NCBI RefSeq assembly: GCF_000738675.1
Contig: NZ_JPUX01000001.1
Location: 3,596,001 to 3,660,000 of the forward strand
DNA: 64,000 bases
Direction of reading: 5' to 3'
Source: Serratia nematodiphila DZ0503SBS1
Lineage (GTDB): Bacteria; Pseudomonadota; Gammaproteobacteria; Enterobacterales; Enterobacteriaceae
Position numbers and translations under genes: made by a program. Below are positions 10,499 to 18,385 of the stretch, in pieces; the first letter of the stretch is position 1, and each line of letters begins with the position of its first letter. The notes beneath the pieces are model-generated. The model did not search any database. It was not told the DNA's origin and was given only the letters and a program-made list of their open reading frames with translations.

Positions 10499-11776
10499 AT
10501 GCGTGATACTGTTTTTGTGTCTGTCGTACTGCCCGTTTATAATGAAAGCGACCGTATTGAGGCGGTTTTACTTTCGCTGTTCAATCAGCACACCAAGAAT
10601 GAATTAATCACCCACGACACTTACGAACTGATTGTCGTTGATAACAACTCCACCGATGATTCCGTCGCTAAAATAAACGCGTTTAGTGAAAGGCATCCGG
10701 CTATGGCCATTCATGTTATCGCCGAAACGGTGCAGGGTGTCTCCTCGGCTAGAAAACGCGGCATGGACTATGCGTCGCTGCGTTCTAAAGCCCGCGACAG
10801 CCGGCTGGGAAATAAACGCAAGCACTATATCGTTTCCGCCGATGCCGATTGCACCGTGGATGCATTTTGGCTTTACGAGCTGGTGAATACCATGATCGAG
10901 CAACAAGGCGACCTGGGCACCTGCAACTATTACTACCCTCCCGCAGAGTTTGAGCACCGCCCTAACCTGTTCCGCGAGATCCAAAAAACGCTGCGTCTGC
11001 GCGAATTTTCGTTCTCCCTGTTCGGCGGCTTCCCCGACGGCAAAGGGTTCGGGGTGGAGCGCAGCCTGTATGACGCGGTAGGCGGCATCGAAATCTTCTA
11101 CCAGCTCAACCATGGCCGCTTTGTCGAACACCTGTCCGACGACTGGGACTTCGGCATTAAGGTCATCGCCTACGGCGGCAAGCCGGTTTACGCTCGCCAT
11201 GCTTACGTTGAGATCAACAGCCGCCGGGTGGACACCATTCTCGATGAGGTGATCAACGGCATCGCCTACGGTAAGGACGGCATCATTATCATGAAGGACG
11301 TCCGGCCGGACGTTGAGCGGCAGAAAACCGCGCTGGCGGACGCCACGCCGGCGGAGGCGAAACTGGCCTGGGACTACTCGATCAAGGACTACACGCCAAA
11401 GAATATCTTACTGCCGGTGCTGCTCAATCCGTATCTGCTGTTGGAAAACAGCGAAGTGCGCGATTTCTTCTCCGGCCCGCTGGCCGACAGCCTCTACCGC
11501 CGCATTCACGAGCTGAAACACGAGATGCGCATCATCGATTTCAAACCGATCCATGCCTACAAAACCCCCGCCTATCGGCTCTACCTCGAATTTCGCGATG
11601 CGCTGTTTGCCGCCATGCGGCGCGCCGTCGGTGACGATATCGGCTTCCCGCCCGCATTGCCGGCCTGCTTCGATACGGTCAAAGACGAGGATTTCACCCG
11701 CTTTGTTTATTACTTCTGTGAAGACCGCGAGTCCGGCGAAGCCCACAACTATTTCGGCAACGGAGGGGTATTCTGA
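10499..11776 (+). CDS. GT-A-type glycosyltransferase (GT2-like)
   Basis: 425 residues, preceded by GGAGG. The N terminus VSVVLPVYNES and IVVDNNSTDDS are the GT2 nucleotide-binding motifs; the DxD metal site is D115-A-D117; a later LSDDWDFG matches the ED/DD acceptor-side motif of GT2 enzymes. The C-terminal 150 residues are not typical of GT2 and I do not recognise them. No membrane helices, so it acts in the cytoplasm, probably on a soluble acceptor. Its TGA overlaps the ATG of the radical SAM gene by one base, so the two are translated together. Confidence 0.8.
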   Translation: MRDTVFVSVVLPVYNESDRIEAVLLSLFNQHTKNELITHDTYELIVVDNNSTDDSVAKINAFSERHPAMAIHVIAETVQGVSSARKRGMDYASLRSKARDSRLGNKRKHYIVSADADCTVDAFWLYELVNTMIEQQGDLGTCNYYYPPAEFEHRPNLFREIQKTLRLREFSFSLFGGFPDGKGFGVERSLYDAVGGIEIFYQLNHGRFVEHLSDDWDFGIKVIAYGGKPVYARHAYVEINSRRVDTILDEVINGIAYGKDGIIIMKDVRPDVERQKTALADATPAEAKLAWDYSIKDYTPKNILLPVLLNPYLLLENSEVRDFFSGPLADSLYRRIHELKHEMRIIDFKPIHAYKTPAYRLYLEFRDALFAAMRRAVGDDIGFPPALPACFDTVKDEDFTRFVYYFCEDRESGEAHNYFGNGGVF

Positions 11777-13224
11777 TGAACGACGAAGCCTTGCACTCAT
11801 TGCTGGATATCGATGAAAACTATCCCACGCCGCGGGTGAACGCGTTCCTGGCGCAACCGGAAAACCGGGCCTTTCTGGAGTACGTCCATAAGGATCCGTT
11901 CGGCTGTCACGTGTTCCCCGGCGATCTCGTCGACTACCCGCTGGCCGCGTTTTTTGCCGATATGGAGGCCGACATTCGCCAGGCGGGCAAAATCCACCTC
12001 TGGGCCTATATCCCGACCTGCCGCTATCGCTGCCATTTTTGTCAGTACCCCACGGTGATCCTCAATCCCAAGGCGCCCGCCTCTCAGGCGGTATTCCGCG
12101 ATTTGGTCGATTTCAACATCAAGGAGGCGCAAATGTGGCTGGCGCGCGTGCCCAGCCTGGCCGAAGTGGAAATCGGCGAATTCAACGTCTTTGGCGGCAC
12201 GCCGTCCTTGCTGCCGGAGCCGGAACTGCGCCGCATGATGGCCTTCTACTTCAGCCACTTTAACTTCACCAACGCCACCCTGCGCTTCGAAGGGGAGCCC
12301 GGCACCCTGAACAAAGCCTATCTGGCGCTGCTGAAAGAGCTCGGCTTCAGCAAAATCAGTTTCGGCACCCAATCCTTCAATGACGACATCATCACCGCCT
12401 GCGGGCGCATGCACTCGGCCGAAGAGTGCGTGGAGACCATTCATCACGCGCGCGCGCTCGGCATTGATTGGGTCAGCGTGGATCTCATTTACGGCATGCT
12501 GGGCCAAAGCGTGGACGACGTGAAATACGACATGGAAAAAGCCCTCGAGCTGAATCTGTCGCACGTCGTCTGCACCAAGCTGCACATGGATGAGTTTATT
12601 AAAAATCGCACCGGCGTCTCGGGCGAGCGCGAAAGCCTGTGGCAGAAAAAGGGGCTGATCAGCATCAACAACCTGCGCTTCCCTGGGCTGGGCAAACAGT
12701 ACCAAATGCGCGAGCTGGTCGAGAACTACCTGAATGGCGGCTATACCGAACACCCCACCATGTACTTTCACCGCAATGACCAACAGCCGGAAAAGTGGAA
12801 AGCGCTCATCACCGATCTCGACAAGCAGTATCCGGAAGTGGCGATCGGTTTGGGCGGTAGCTCCAAATCGACGCGATCCGAAGCCATCAACATCACCGGC
12901 TACAAGAAGTACAAGGAAGCGCTCAACCAAGACCGCCTGCCCATCGAGGAAAGCCGCGGCTTCTCCCCGATCCAGCGTGAAGTGAACGCCTTCAAAATGG
13001 CGCTCTCCACCTTGCTGCCGGTGGACGATCGGGTGTTTAAACGGCGCTTTGACGGCAACAGCCTGTTTGCCAACCCGGTCATCCGCCGCACGTTGAAAAC
13101 CCTGGTGGATAAAGCGCTGGTCACCGTCGATGGTTCGTGCGTTACGCTCACGCCCATCGGCGTCACGCTGGTCGAAGCCATTATCAATACCCAATTTTCC
13201 GCCGCATTCGCCAATCAGGAGTGA
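11776..13224 (+). CDS. HemN/HemW-like radical SAM enzyme
   Basis: 482 residues. The cluster motif CxxxCxxC is C82, C86 and C89, in the context YIPTCRYRCHFCQYP. HemN-family signatures follow: FGGTPSLL, FEGEPGTL, KISFGTQSF, RMHSAEE and VDLIYGMLGQ; a C-terminal winged-helix-like part (residues 390-470) matches HemN_C. The fourth cysteine of true HemN (CxxxCxxCxC) is a Tyr-Pro here, so coproporphyrinogen oxidase activity is unlikely. Relatives in biosynthetic clusters are class C methyltransferases or cyclopropanases, but the reaction here is not known. It is coupled to the GT2 gene and followed after three bases by a two-domain protein. Confidence 0.85.
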   Translation: MNDEALHSLLDIDENYPTPRVNAFLAQPENRAFLEYVHKDPFGCHVFPGDLVDYPLAAFFADMEADIRQAGKIHLWAYIPTCRYRCHFCQYPTVILNPKAPASQAVFRDLVDFNIKEAQMWLARVPSLAEVEIGEFNVFGGTPSLLPEPELRRMMAFYFSHFNFTNATLRFEGEPGTLNKAYLALLKELGFSKISFGTQSFNDDIITACGRMHSAEECVETIHHARALGIDWVSVDLIYGMLGQSVDDVKYDMEKALELNLSHVVCTKLHMDEFIKNRTGVSGERESLWQKKGLISINNLRFPGLGKQYQMRELVENYLNGGYTEHPTMYFHRNDQQPEKWKALITDLDKQYPEVAIGLGGSSKSTRSEAINITGYKKYKEALNQDRLPIEESRGFSPIQREVNAFKMALSTLLPVDDRVFKRRFDGNSLFANPVIRRTLKTLVDKALVTVDGSCVTLTPIGVTLVEAIINTQFSAAFANQE

Positions 13225-13227
13225 AAG

Positions 13228-14037
13228 ATGACGACGACAGTCTCCGATCCCAAACCGGTATTCAGCTTCTATTACATCGGCATCGATACCGAAGCCGGCG
13301 TCACGCCACAACAGTTTGAAACCTTCGTGCGCGAACAAGGCGTACATATCCCCTGTTATCCCGGCTGGCGCTGGACGTTGCTGCGCGGCCTGCGCGGCGA
13401 ACGCGTCGGGCAATACCTGATGCTGTACGAGATTGACAGCGCCGAGCAGCGCGATCGTTACGTCACCGCCACCGGGCAGCGAACGGCGCACGCGCACGAA
13501 TTCTGGCGGCGGCATGCCGCCGCGCAGGAAATCCTCGCCGAGTGGCGAAAACTGGGCACCTACAGCCTGCTGCCGACGCTGTTCAGCGATTATCGCCTGC
13601 TGGCTGAGAACAGAAAAAGCGACGTGCCGCCCGGCCCGCGTTACCGGGAACGGCCGGGCGAACCGCCCGAGGCGCGCATTATCGGCATCCACAATCTGGC
13701 GCTGCGCGAAGGCGTGACCCCGGCGCAATTCGAACGCTTTATCGCCGAAAATCACCATCGCATTGAGGATTATCCGGGCTGGAAGTTTCACTTGCTGAAG
13801 GGAGAGCGCGGCAATCGGCTCGACCAGTACGCGGTGATGATGGAAATCGTCAGCCTGGCGGCGCTGGACGTGTTCTATCCGGAGCCCGATATCGCCACCG
13901 ACGAAGCGGCAACCTTCGCCAAAGCGCATCGCGACACCAAGCAAATGTATGAAGAGTGGAAGCAACTGGCGTCATTTTCCGGTTCACCGCAGATTTATAC
14001 CGATTATCTGTCCGTCGCGCAGAGCCGATCGTCATGA
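13228..14037 (+). CDS. Two-domain duplicated protein of unknown function, copy 1
   Basis: 269 residues made of two similar halves. Both carry GVTPxQFExF, then YPGW, then LLxGxRGxR and QYxxxxEI (about residues 22-75 and 150-205). The pattern of alternating short beta strands and helices suggests a ferredoxin-like dimeric alpha/beta barrel, but this is only an impression. No signal peptide or membrane segment. It starts three bases after the radical SAM gene and its stop overlaps the MFS start, so it is part of the same operon. A close paralog lies 1.2 kb downstream. Function unknown; a cyclase, ligand-binding or chaperone role for the cluster product is possible. Confidence 0.8.
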   Translation: MTTTVSDPKPVFSFYYIGIDTEAGVTPQQFETFVREQGVHIPCYPGWRWTLLRGLRGERVGQYLMLYEIDSAEQRDRYVTATGQRTAHAHEFWRRHAAAQEILAEWRKLGTYSLLPTLFSDYRLLAENRKSDVPPGPRYRERPGEPPEARIIGIHNLALREGVTPAQFERFIAENHHRIEDYPGWKFHLLKGERGNRLDQYAVMMEIVSLAALDVFYPEPDIATDEAATFAKAHRDTKQMYEEWKQLASFSGSPQIYTDYLSVAQSRSS

Positions 14038-15206
14038 TGCTGCCTTGGCTAACCGGCGAGGCCGCAGAGAATCATCGCCGGCAAATCGCCACCCGAGCGA
14101 TCTTCTTCCTCGCCGGGTTGGGCATGGCCGCCTGGGCGCCGTTGATCCCTTTCGTGAAAGCGCGATTGGGCATCGATGACGGTGCGCTCGGTTTGCTGCT
14201 GTTTTGCCTCGCCGCCGGCTCCATGGCGATCATGCCCTTCGCCGGTTATCTGATCGCCAAACTGGGGTGCCGCGCCGTGTTGCTGGGCGCAGGCGCCTTG
14301 CTGTGCATCGACTTGCCGCTGTTGGCGTTACTCGATGAGCCGCTGTTGATGGGGGCGGCATTGGGGGTGTTTGGCGCCGTCAACGGCATCATGGATGTGG
14401 CGATGAACTCACAGGCGATAATCGTCGAGCGGGAGAGCGGCCAGGCGAAAATGTCCGGTTTTCATGGCTTCTACAGCCTTGGCGGCATTGCCGGTGCCGG
14501 CGGCGTCAGTCTGTTGCTGCTGGCGGGCCTCGCCCCGGCCCAGGCCATCGGCCTGATCGCCCTCCTCATCGCGATCCTGCTGCTGATCGTCGCCGGCGAT
14601 TTACTGGCGCACGGCGGCATCGACGAGCGGCGACGGGGCGGCGCGCGGTGGGCGCTGGCCCACGGCAAGATCCTGTTTATCGCCCTGCTCTGTTTCTTCG
14701 TGTTCCTGACCGAGGGGGCGATGCTCGACTGGTCGGCATTATTCCTGCATGCCGAGCGCGGCGTGGCCAAATCGCAGGCGGGGATCGGGTTCACGCTGTA
14801 CGCCGTCGCCGTGGCCTGCGGGCGGCTGTATGGCGACAGGCTGATCGGCGCCGTCGGGCGCTTCCGCACCCTGCTGCTCGGCAGCCTGTGCGCTGCGGCA
14901 GGCGTGCTGTTGACCGTCACCGTCCCTCTGGCATCGGCCGCCTTTGGCGGGTTGATGCTCGCCGGCCTGGGCATCGCCAACATTGTTCCCATTCTGTTCA
15001 ACGCCGTCGGCAATCAAAAACAGGTGCCGCCTGGCCAAGCGTTTCCGGCCGTGACGCTGGTCGGCTATCTCGGCTTATTAACCGGCCCGGCGCTGATCGG
15101 TTTTATCGCCAATTACACCAGCCTGGCCCTGGCGTTCGGCTGCACGCTGCTGTGCCTGTTGCTGGTCAGCATCAGCGCCAAAGCCGTGACGAACACATCT
15201 CACTAA
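14034..15206 (+). CDS. MFS transporter (YbjJ-like), cluster exporter
   Basis: 390 residues from the ATG at 14034, which overlaps the upstream TGA as ATGA; the frame is open further upstream inside the previous gene, but the residues there are not membrane-like. About twelve hydrophobic segments begin at ATRAIFFLAGLGMAAWAPL, the typical opening of the YbjJ-type MFS branch. The placement between two copies of the duplicated protein and translational coupling to the first argue that it moves the cluster product or its precursor across the inner membrane. Confidence 0.85.
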   Translation: MMLPWLTGEAAENHRRQIATRAIFFLAGLGMAAWAPLIPFVKARLGIDDGALGLLLFCLAAGSMAIMPFAGYLIAKLGCRAVLLGAGALLCIDLPLLALLDEPLLMGAALGVFGAVNGIMDVAMNSQAIIVERESGQAKMSGFHGFYSLGGIAGAGGVSLLLLAGLAPAQAIGLIALLIAILLLIVAGDLLAHGGIDERRRGGARWALAHGKILFIALLCFFVFLTEGAMLDWSALFLHAERGVAKSQAGIGFTLYAVAVACGRLYGDRLIGAVGRFRTLLLGSLCAAAGVLLTVTVPLASAAFGGLMLAGLGIANIVPILFNAVGNQKQVPPGQAFPAVTLVGYLGLLTGPALIGFIANYTSLALAFGCTLLCLLLVSISAKAVTNTSH

Positions 15207-15228
15207 CTTAACTTGCGAGGATCGTTTA

Positions 15229-16041
15229 ATGCATGCATCAACCACGCCGGTTTTCTCCCTGCACTACGTGGGAATCAACCTGAAACGGGGCGTCGCCTCG
15301 GATCGTTTCGAAGCGTTCGTTCGCCGTAAAGGCGTCGCCATCCCGGCCTATCCCGGCTGGCGATGGACGCTGCTGCGCGGCCTGCGCGGCGAGCGTGAAA
15401 ATCAGTACCTGATGGTTTATCAGGCTAAAGACGCCGCCACCTACGCGCGCTATATCGACGGCAACGGCGAGCTGACCGACGAGGCGCACGCCTTTTGGCG
15501 GCAGTGTCCGGAGGCCGCCGCGCTGATTGAGGAGTGGAAAACCTTCGCGACCTTCGCCGAACTGCCGACCCTTTACACCTGTTACCGTCTGGTGGCCGAG
15601 AATAGCCGCAGTTCATTGCCGCCCGGCCCCAATTACCGCAGCGAACCAGGGAAGGAAAGCATTCAGCGTGTCATCGGCATTCATAACCTGGCGCTTAAAG
15701 CGGGCGTCTCGCCCGAGCAGTTTGAACGGTTCATTACCGACAACATCCACCGCGTGGAAGACTACCCGGGCTGGAAGTTTCACCTGCTGAAGGGCCAGAG
15801 CGGTAACCGGCTGGACCAATACGCGGTGATGCTGATCATTGAAAGTCTGGCGTCGCTCAACGCGTTCCATCCGGAGCTCGATGTTTCAACCGAGCAAGCG
15901 CTCAGGTTCGTGGCCGAGCATCAGGACACCGAACGCATGTACGACGAGTGGAAAACACTGGCGTCGTTCTCCGGCGCGCCGCAAATCTACACGGATTACC
16001 TGGCGATTGGCGGCAACGAGAATGACGCCCATCCGGCGTAA
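15229..16041 (+). CDS. Two-domain duplicated protein of unknown function, copy 2
   Basis: 270 residues, same two-half architecture as the protein at 13228-14037. Long identical stretches include YPGWRWTLLRGLRGER in the N half and DYPGWKFHLLKG plus GNRLDQYAVM in the C half. DNA identity in these parts is also high, pointing to a fairly recent gene duplication that placed the copies on either side of the exporter. GAGGA precedes the ATG. The charge pattern differs between copies (for example IDTEAGVTP versus INLKRGVAS), so the two may pair or bind different partners. It is the last gene of the operon. Confidence 0.8.
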   Translation: MHASTTPVFSLHYVGINLKRGVASDRFEAFVRRKGVAIPAYPGWRWTLLRGLRGERENQYLMVYQAKDAATYARYIDGNGELTDEAHAFWRQCPEAAALIEEWKTFATFAELPTLYTCYRLVAENSRSSLPPGPNYRSEPGKESIQRVIGIHNLALKAGVSPEQFERFITDNIHRVEDYPGWKFHLLKGQSGNRLDQYAVMLIIESLASLNAFHPELDVSTEQALRFVAEHQDTERMYDEWKTLASFSGAPQIYTDYLAIGGNENDAHPA

Positions 16042-16071
16042 ACCGCGCGGCGGCGTTGAGCGCCGCCGCTT

Positions 16072-17265
16072 TCACGGCCGCCGTTCGCCGAACGGTGCCA
16101 GCTTCATGCCGACCAGCGTCACCACGCAGATGATCGCCCCGGCGTAAAAGGTGGAGGCGGAACCGAACAGCTCCCACAGGGTTCCGGCGCCGAGACTCGC
16201 CAGCAGCAATGCCGCGCCGCTGATCAGATTGAACATGCCGAACGCGGTGCCGCGCAGATGCGCCGGCGCAGTGTGCGCCACCATCGCCGCCAACAGTCCC
16301 TGCGTCATGCCCATGTGTACGCCCCACAGCGCCACGCCAAACAGCACACCCGCCCAATGATCGCTCAGCGCCAATACCAGGTCGGCGGCGATCAGCACCA
16401 GCAGCCCGGCTTTCAGTAATCCTTCATGGCTCATGCGGTCGGACAATTTACCGAACGGATAGGCCGAACAGGCGTAGACCAGATTCATGGCGACCATCAC
16501 CAGCGGGATCAACGCCAGCGGCGTGCCGCCCTGCTGCGCCTTCAACACCAGGAACGCTTCACTGAAGCGCGCCAACGTGAAGATCGCGCCGATGCTCACC
16601 ACCCACCAATAGCTGCGCCCCAACAGCCGCAGGTTGGCGCGGGTAATCGGGTTGGTGCGCTTGTGGGTTATCGCGGCGGCCGGCTCTTTCAGGCCGAAAA
16701 ACAGCAGCGCAATCGCCAGCGCCGCCGGGATCGCCGCCACCCAGAAGATGGCGCGAAAATCGTTGTGCCACAGCAGCATCAGGCCGACGGCCAGCAGCGG
16801 CCCTAAAAAGGCGCCAACGGTATCCAGCGACTGGCGCAGCCCGAAAGCCGCGCCGCGGATCTCCGGCGGCGTCACGTCGGCCACCAGGGCATCGCGCGGC
16901 GCCCCACGGATGCCTTTGCCCACGCGATCCAGCAGGCGCGCGCTCATCACCATGCCGGAAGACGACGCGATGGCGAAAAACGGTTTGCTGATGGCGCCCA
17001 GCCCGTAGCCCAGCAGCGCCAGCCCCTTGCGTTTGCCGAGGTAATCGCTGAGCACGCCGGAGAACACCTTGACGATCAACGCCGTCGCCTCCGCCAGCCC
17101 TTCGATCAACCCGATGACGATCACGCTGGCACCGAGCGTCGTCGCCATAAACAGCGGCAACAGGCTATGGATCATCTCCGAGGAAACGTCCATCAGCAGG
17201 CTCACGCCACCCAATACCCACACGCCGCGCGGTATGCGGCCCAACGTAGCGAAACGCGACGACAT
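16072..17265 (-). CDS. MFS transporter
   Basis: 397 residues with about twelve hydrophobic segments. SDYLGKRKGLALLGYGLG between helices 2 and 3 is the MFS A-motif region, and DRVGKGIRGAPRDALVAD follows, a signature of a family of enterobacterial and pseudomonad MFS proteins of unknown substrate. It ends convergently, 30 bases from the last gene of the glycosyltransferase cluster, so it is not part of that operon. Upstream is a short divergent gap shared with an amino-acid-type binding protein. Substrate unknown. Confidence 0.85.
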   Translation of the reverse strand: MSSRFATLGRIPRGVWVLGGVSLLMDVSSEMIHSLLPLFMATTLGASVIVIGLIEGLAEATALIVKVFSGVLSDYLGKRKGLALLGYGLGAISKPFFAIASSSGMVMSARLLDRVGKGIRGAPRDALVADVTPPEIRGAAFGLRQSLDTVGAFLGPLLAVGLMLLWHNDFRAIFWVAAIPAALAIALLFFGLKEPAAAITHKRTNPITRANLRLLGRSYWWVVSIGAIFTLARFSEAFLVLKAQQGGTPLALIPLVMVAMNLVYACSAYPFGKLSDRMSHEGLLKAGLLVLIAADLVLALSDHWAGVLFGVALWGVHMGMTQGLLAAMVAHTAPAHLRGTAFGMFNLISGAALLLASLGAGTLWELFGSASTFYAGAIICVVTLVGMKLAPFGERRP

Positions 17266-17414
17266 GGTTCATCCTCGATCGATTCAGCGCCGCCAGAGGC
17301 GCCTCATGATTTTTCCAAGATTGGTTAGTTGATTTTGTTCGTTCACAGATCTGCCGCCTTTAGAGATAGTGCAACGACCGTGTGACACCCATAATAATGA
17401 AGGTAATTAACATA

Positions 17415-18332
17415 ATGATATATAGCAAAAAGATGATAGTGATTGCGGCGCTGCTGAGTTTTTCCGCCGCCGCCGCACCAGGCGTGGATCTCGTCGCCAA
17501 CGAAACGCCGATCCACACGGTGAAGAGCGCCGAAGCCGTGGCCAAAATCCCCGCCGGCTTCCGGTTCGTGGAACCCGGCACGCTGACGGTCGCCATTTCT
17601 CTGCTGGGCAGCGGCCCGCCGTTCGGCCTGTACGCCCGCGACAATAAAACGGTGATTGGCAGCGAGGCGGACATTGCGCGCCTGGTGGCCGACGGTTTGG
17701 GGTTAAAACTCAAGCTGGTGCCCACCTCGTGGGAAGACTGGCCGCTGGGGGTGGCCTCCGGCAAATATGACGCCGCGGTTTACAACATCACCGTGACCAA
17801 CGAACGCAAGACCAAATTCGATTTCGCCACCTATCGGCAGGATACGCTGGGTTTCTACGTCAAATCCGACAGTAAAATCACCCAGATCAAAACCGCGCCG
17901 GATATCGCCGGTAAAAAGATCATCGTCGACTCCGGCACCAATCAGGAAGCGGTACTGCTGGCCTGGGACAAGGAGAACCGCGCCAAGGGATTAGCGCCGC
18001 TGCAGCCGGTGTACGTCACCGATAAGGCCGCCTCCACGCTGGCCATTCAGTCGGGCCGCGCCGACGCCACCTTCGGGCCCAACGTCTCCGGCGCTTATCA
18101 GGCGCGGCTGACCGGTAAAACCCGGCTGGTGGGCATCGTGCCCGGCGGCTGGCCGAAGACCGCCAACATCGCCGTCACGCTGAAGAAAGGCAACGGCCTG
18201 GTGGACGCGGTGCAGGCTTCGCTCAACAGCGCCATCGCCAACGGCAGCTATCTGCAGGTGCTGGATCGCTGGGCGGAGAGCGACGAGAAGATTGCCCATT
18301 CCGAGATTAACCCGCCGGGACTGGGGGATTGA
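17415..18332 (+). CDS. ABC transporter substrate-binding protein, polar amino acid type
   Basis: About 305 residues from the ATG at 17415; earlier in-frame starts at 17382 (GTG) and 17397 exist and the choice is uncertain. A signal peptide (KKMIVIAALLSFSAAAAPG) is followed by the family-3 binding-protein pattern: PPFGLYARDNKTVIGSEADIARLVADGLG, then the T-x-ER-motif NITVTNERKTKFDFATY and the DSGTNQEAVLL lobe hinge. It is periplasmic. No permease or ATPase gene is adjacent, so it must work with components encoded elsewhere. A GC-rich hairpin follows its stop. Confidence 0.85.
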   Translation: MIYSKKMIVIAALLSFSAAAAPGVDLVANETPIHTVKSAEAVAKIPAGFRFVEPGTLTVAISLLGSGPPFGLYARDNKTVIGSEADIARLVADGLGLKLKLVPTSWEDWPLGVASGKYDAAVYNITVTNERKTKFDFATYRQDTLGFYVKSDSKITQIKTAPDIAGKKIIVDSGTNQEAVLLAWDKENRAKGLAPLQPVYVTDKAASTLAIQSGRADATFGPNVSGAYQARLTGKTRLVGIVPGGWPKTANIAVTLKKGNGLVDAVQASLNSAIANGSYLQVLDRWAESDEKIAHSEINPPGLGD

Positions 18333-18341
18333 GAGAGCAAC

Positions 18342-18362
18342 AGGCCCCGCGCAGCGGGGCCT
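18342..18362 (+). terminator. GC-rich hairpin after the binding-protein gene
   Basis: Nine-base perfect stem (AGGCCCCGC) with a GCA loop, ten bases after the stop. T-run is poor, but it lies between two convergent units and could serve both. Confidence 0.5.
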
Positions 18363-18385
18363 TATCGCCGCTCAATCGCGCCGCC

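Noticed and set aside
11797..13965. 722-codon open frame on the minus strand
   Set aside because: It lies opposite the radical SAM and duplicated-protein genes, which have clear family motifs; the minus reading is rich in Gln, Arg, His and Ala as expected from an antisense shadow in GC-rich DNA.
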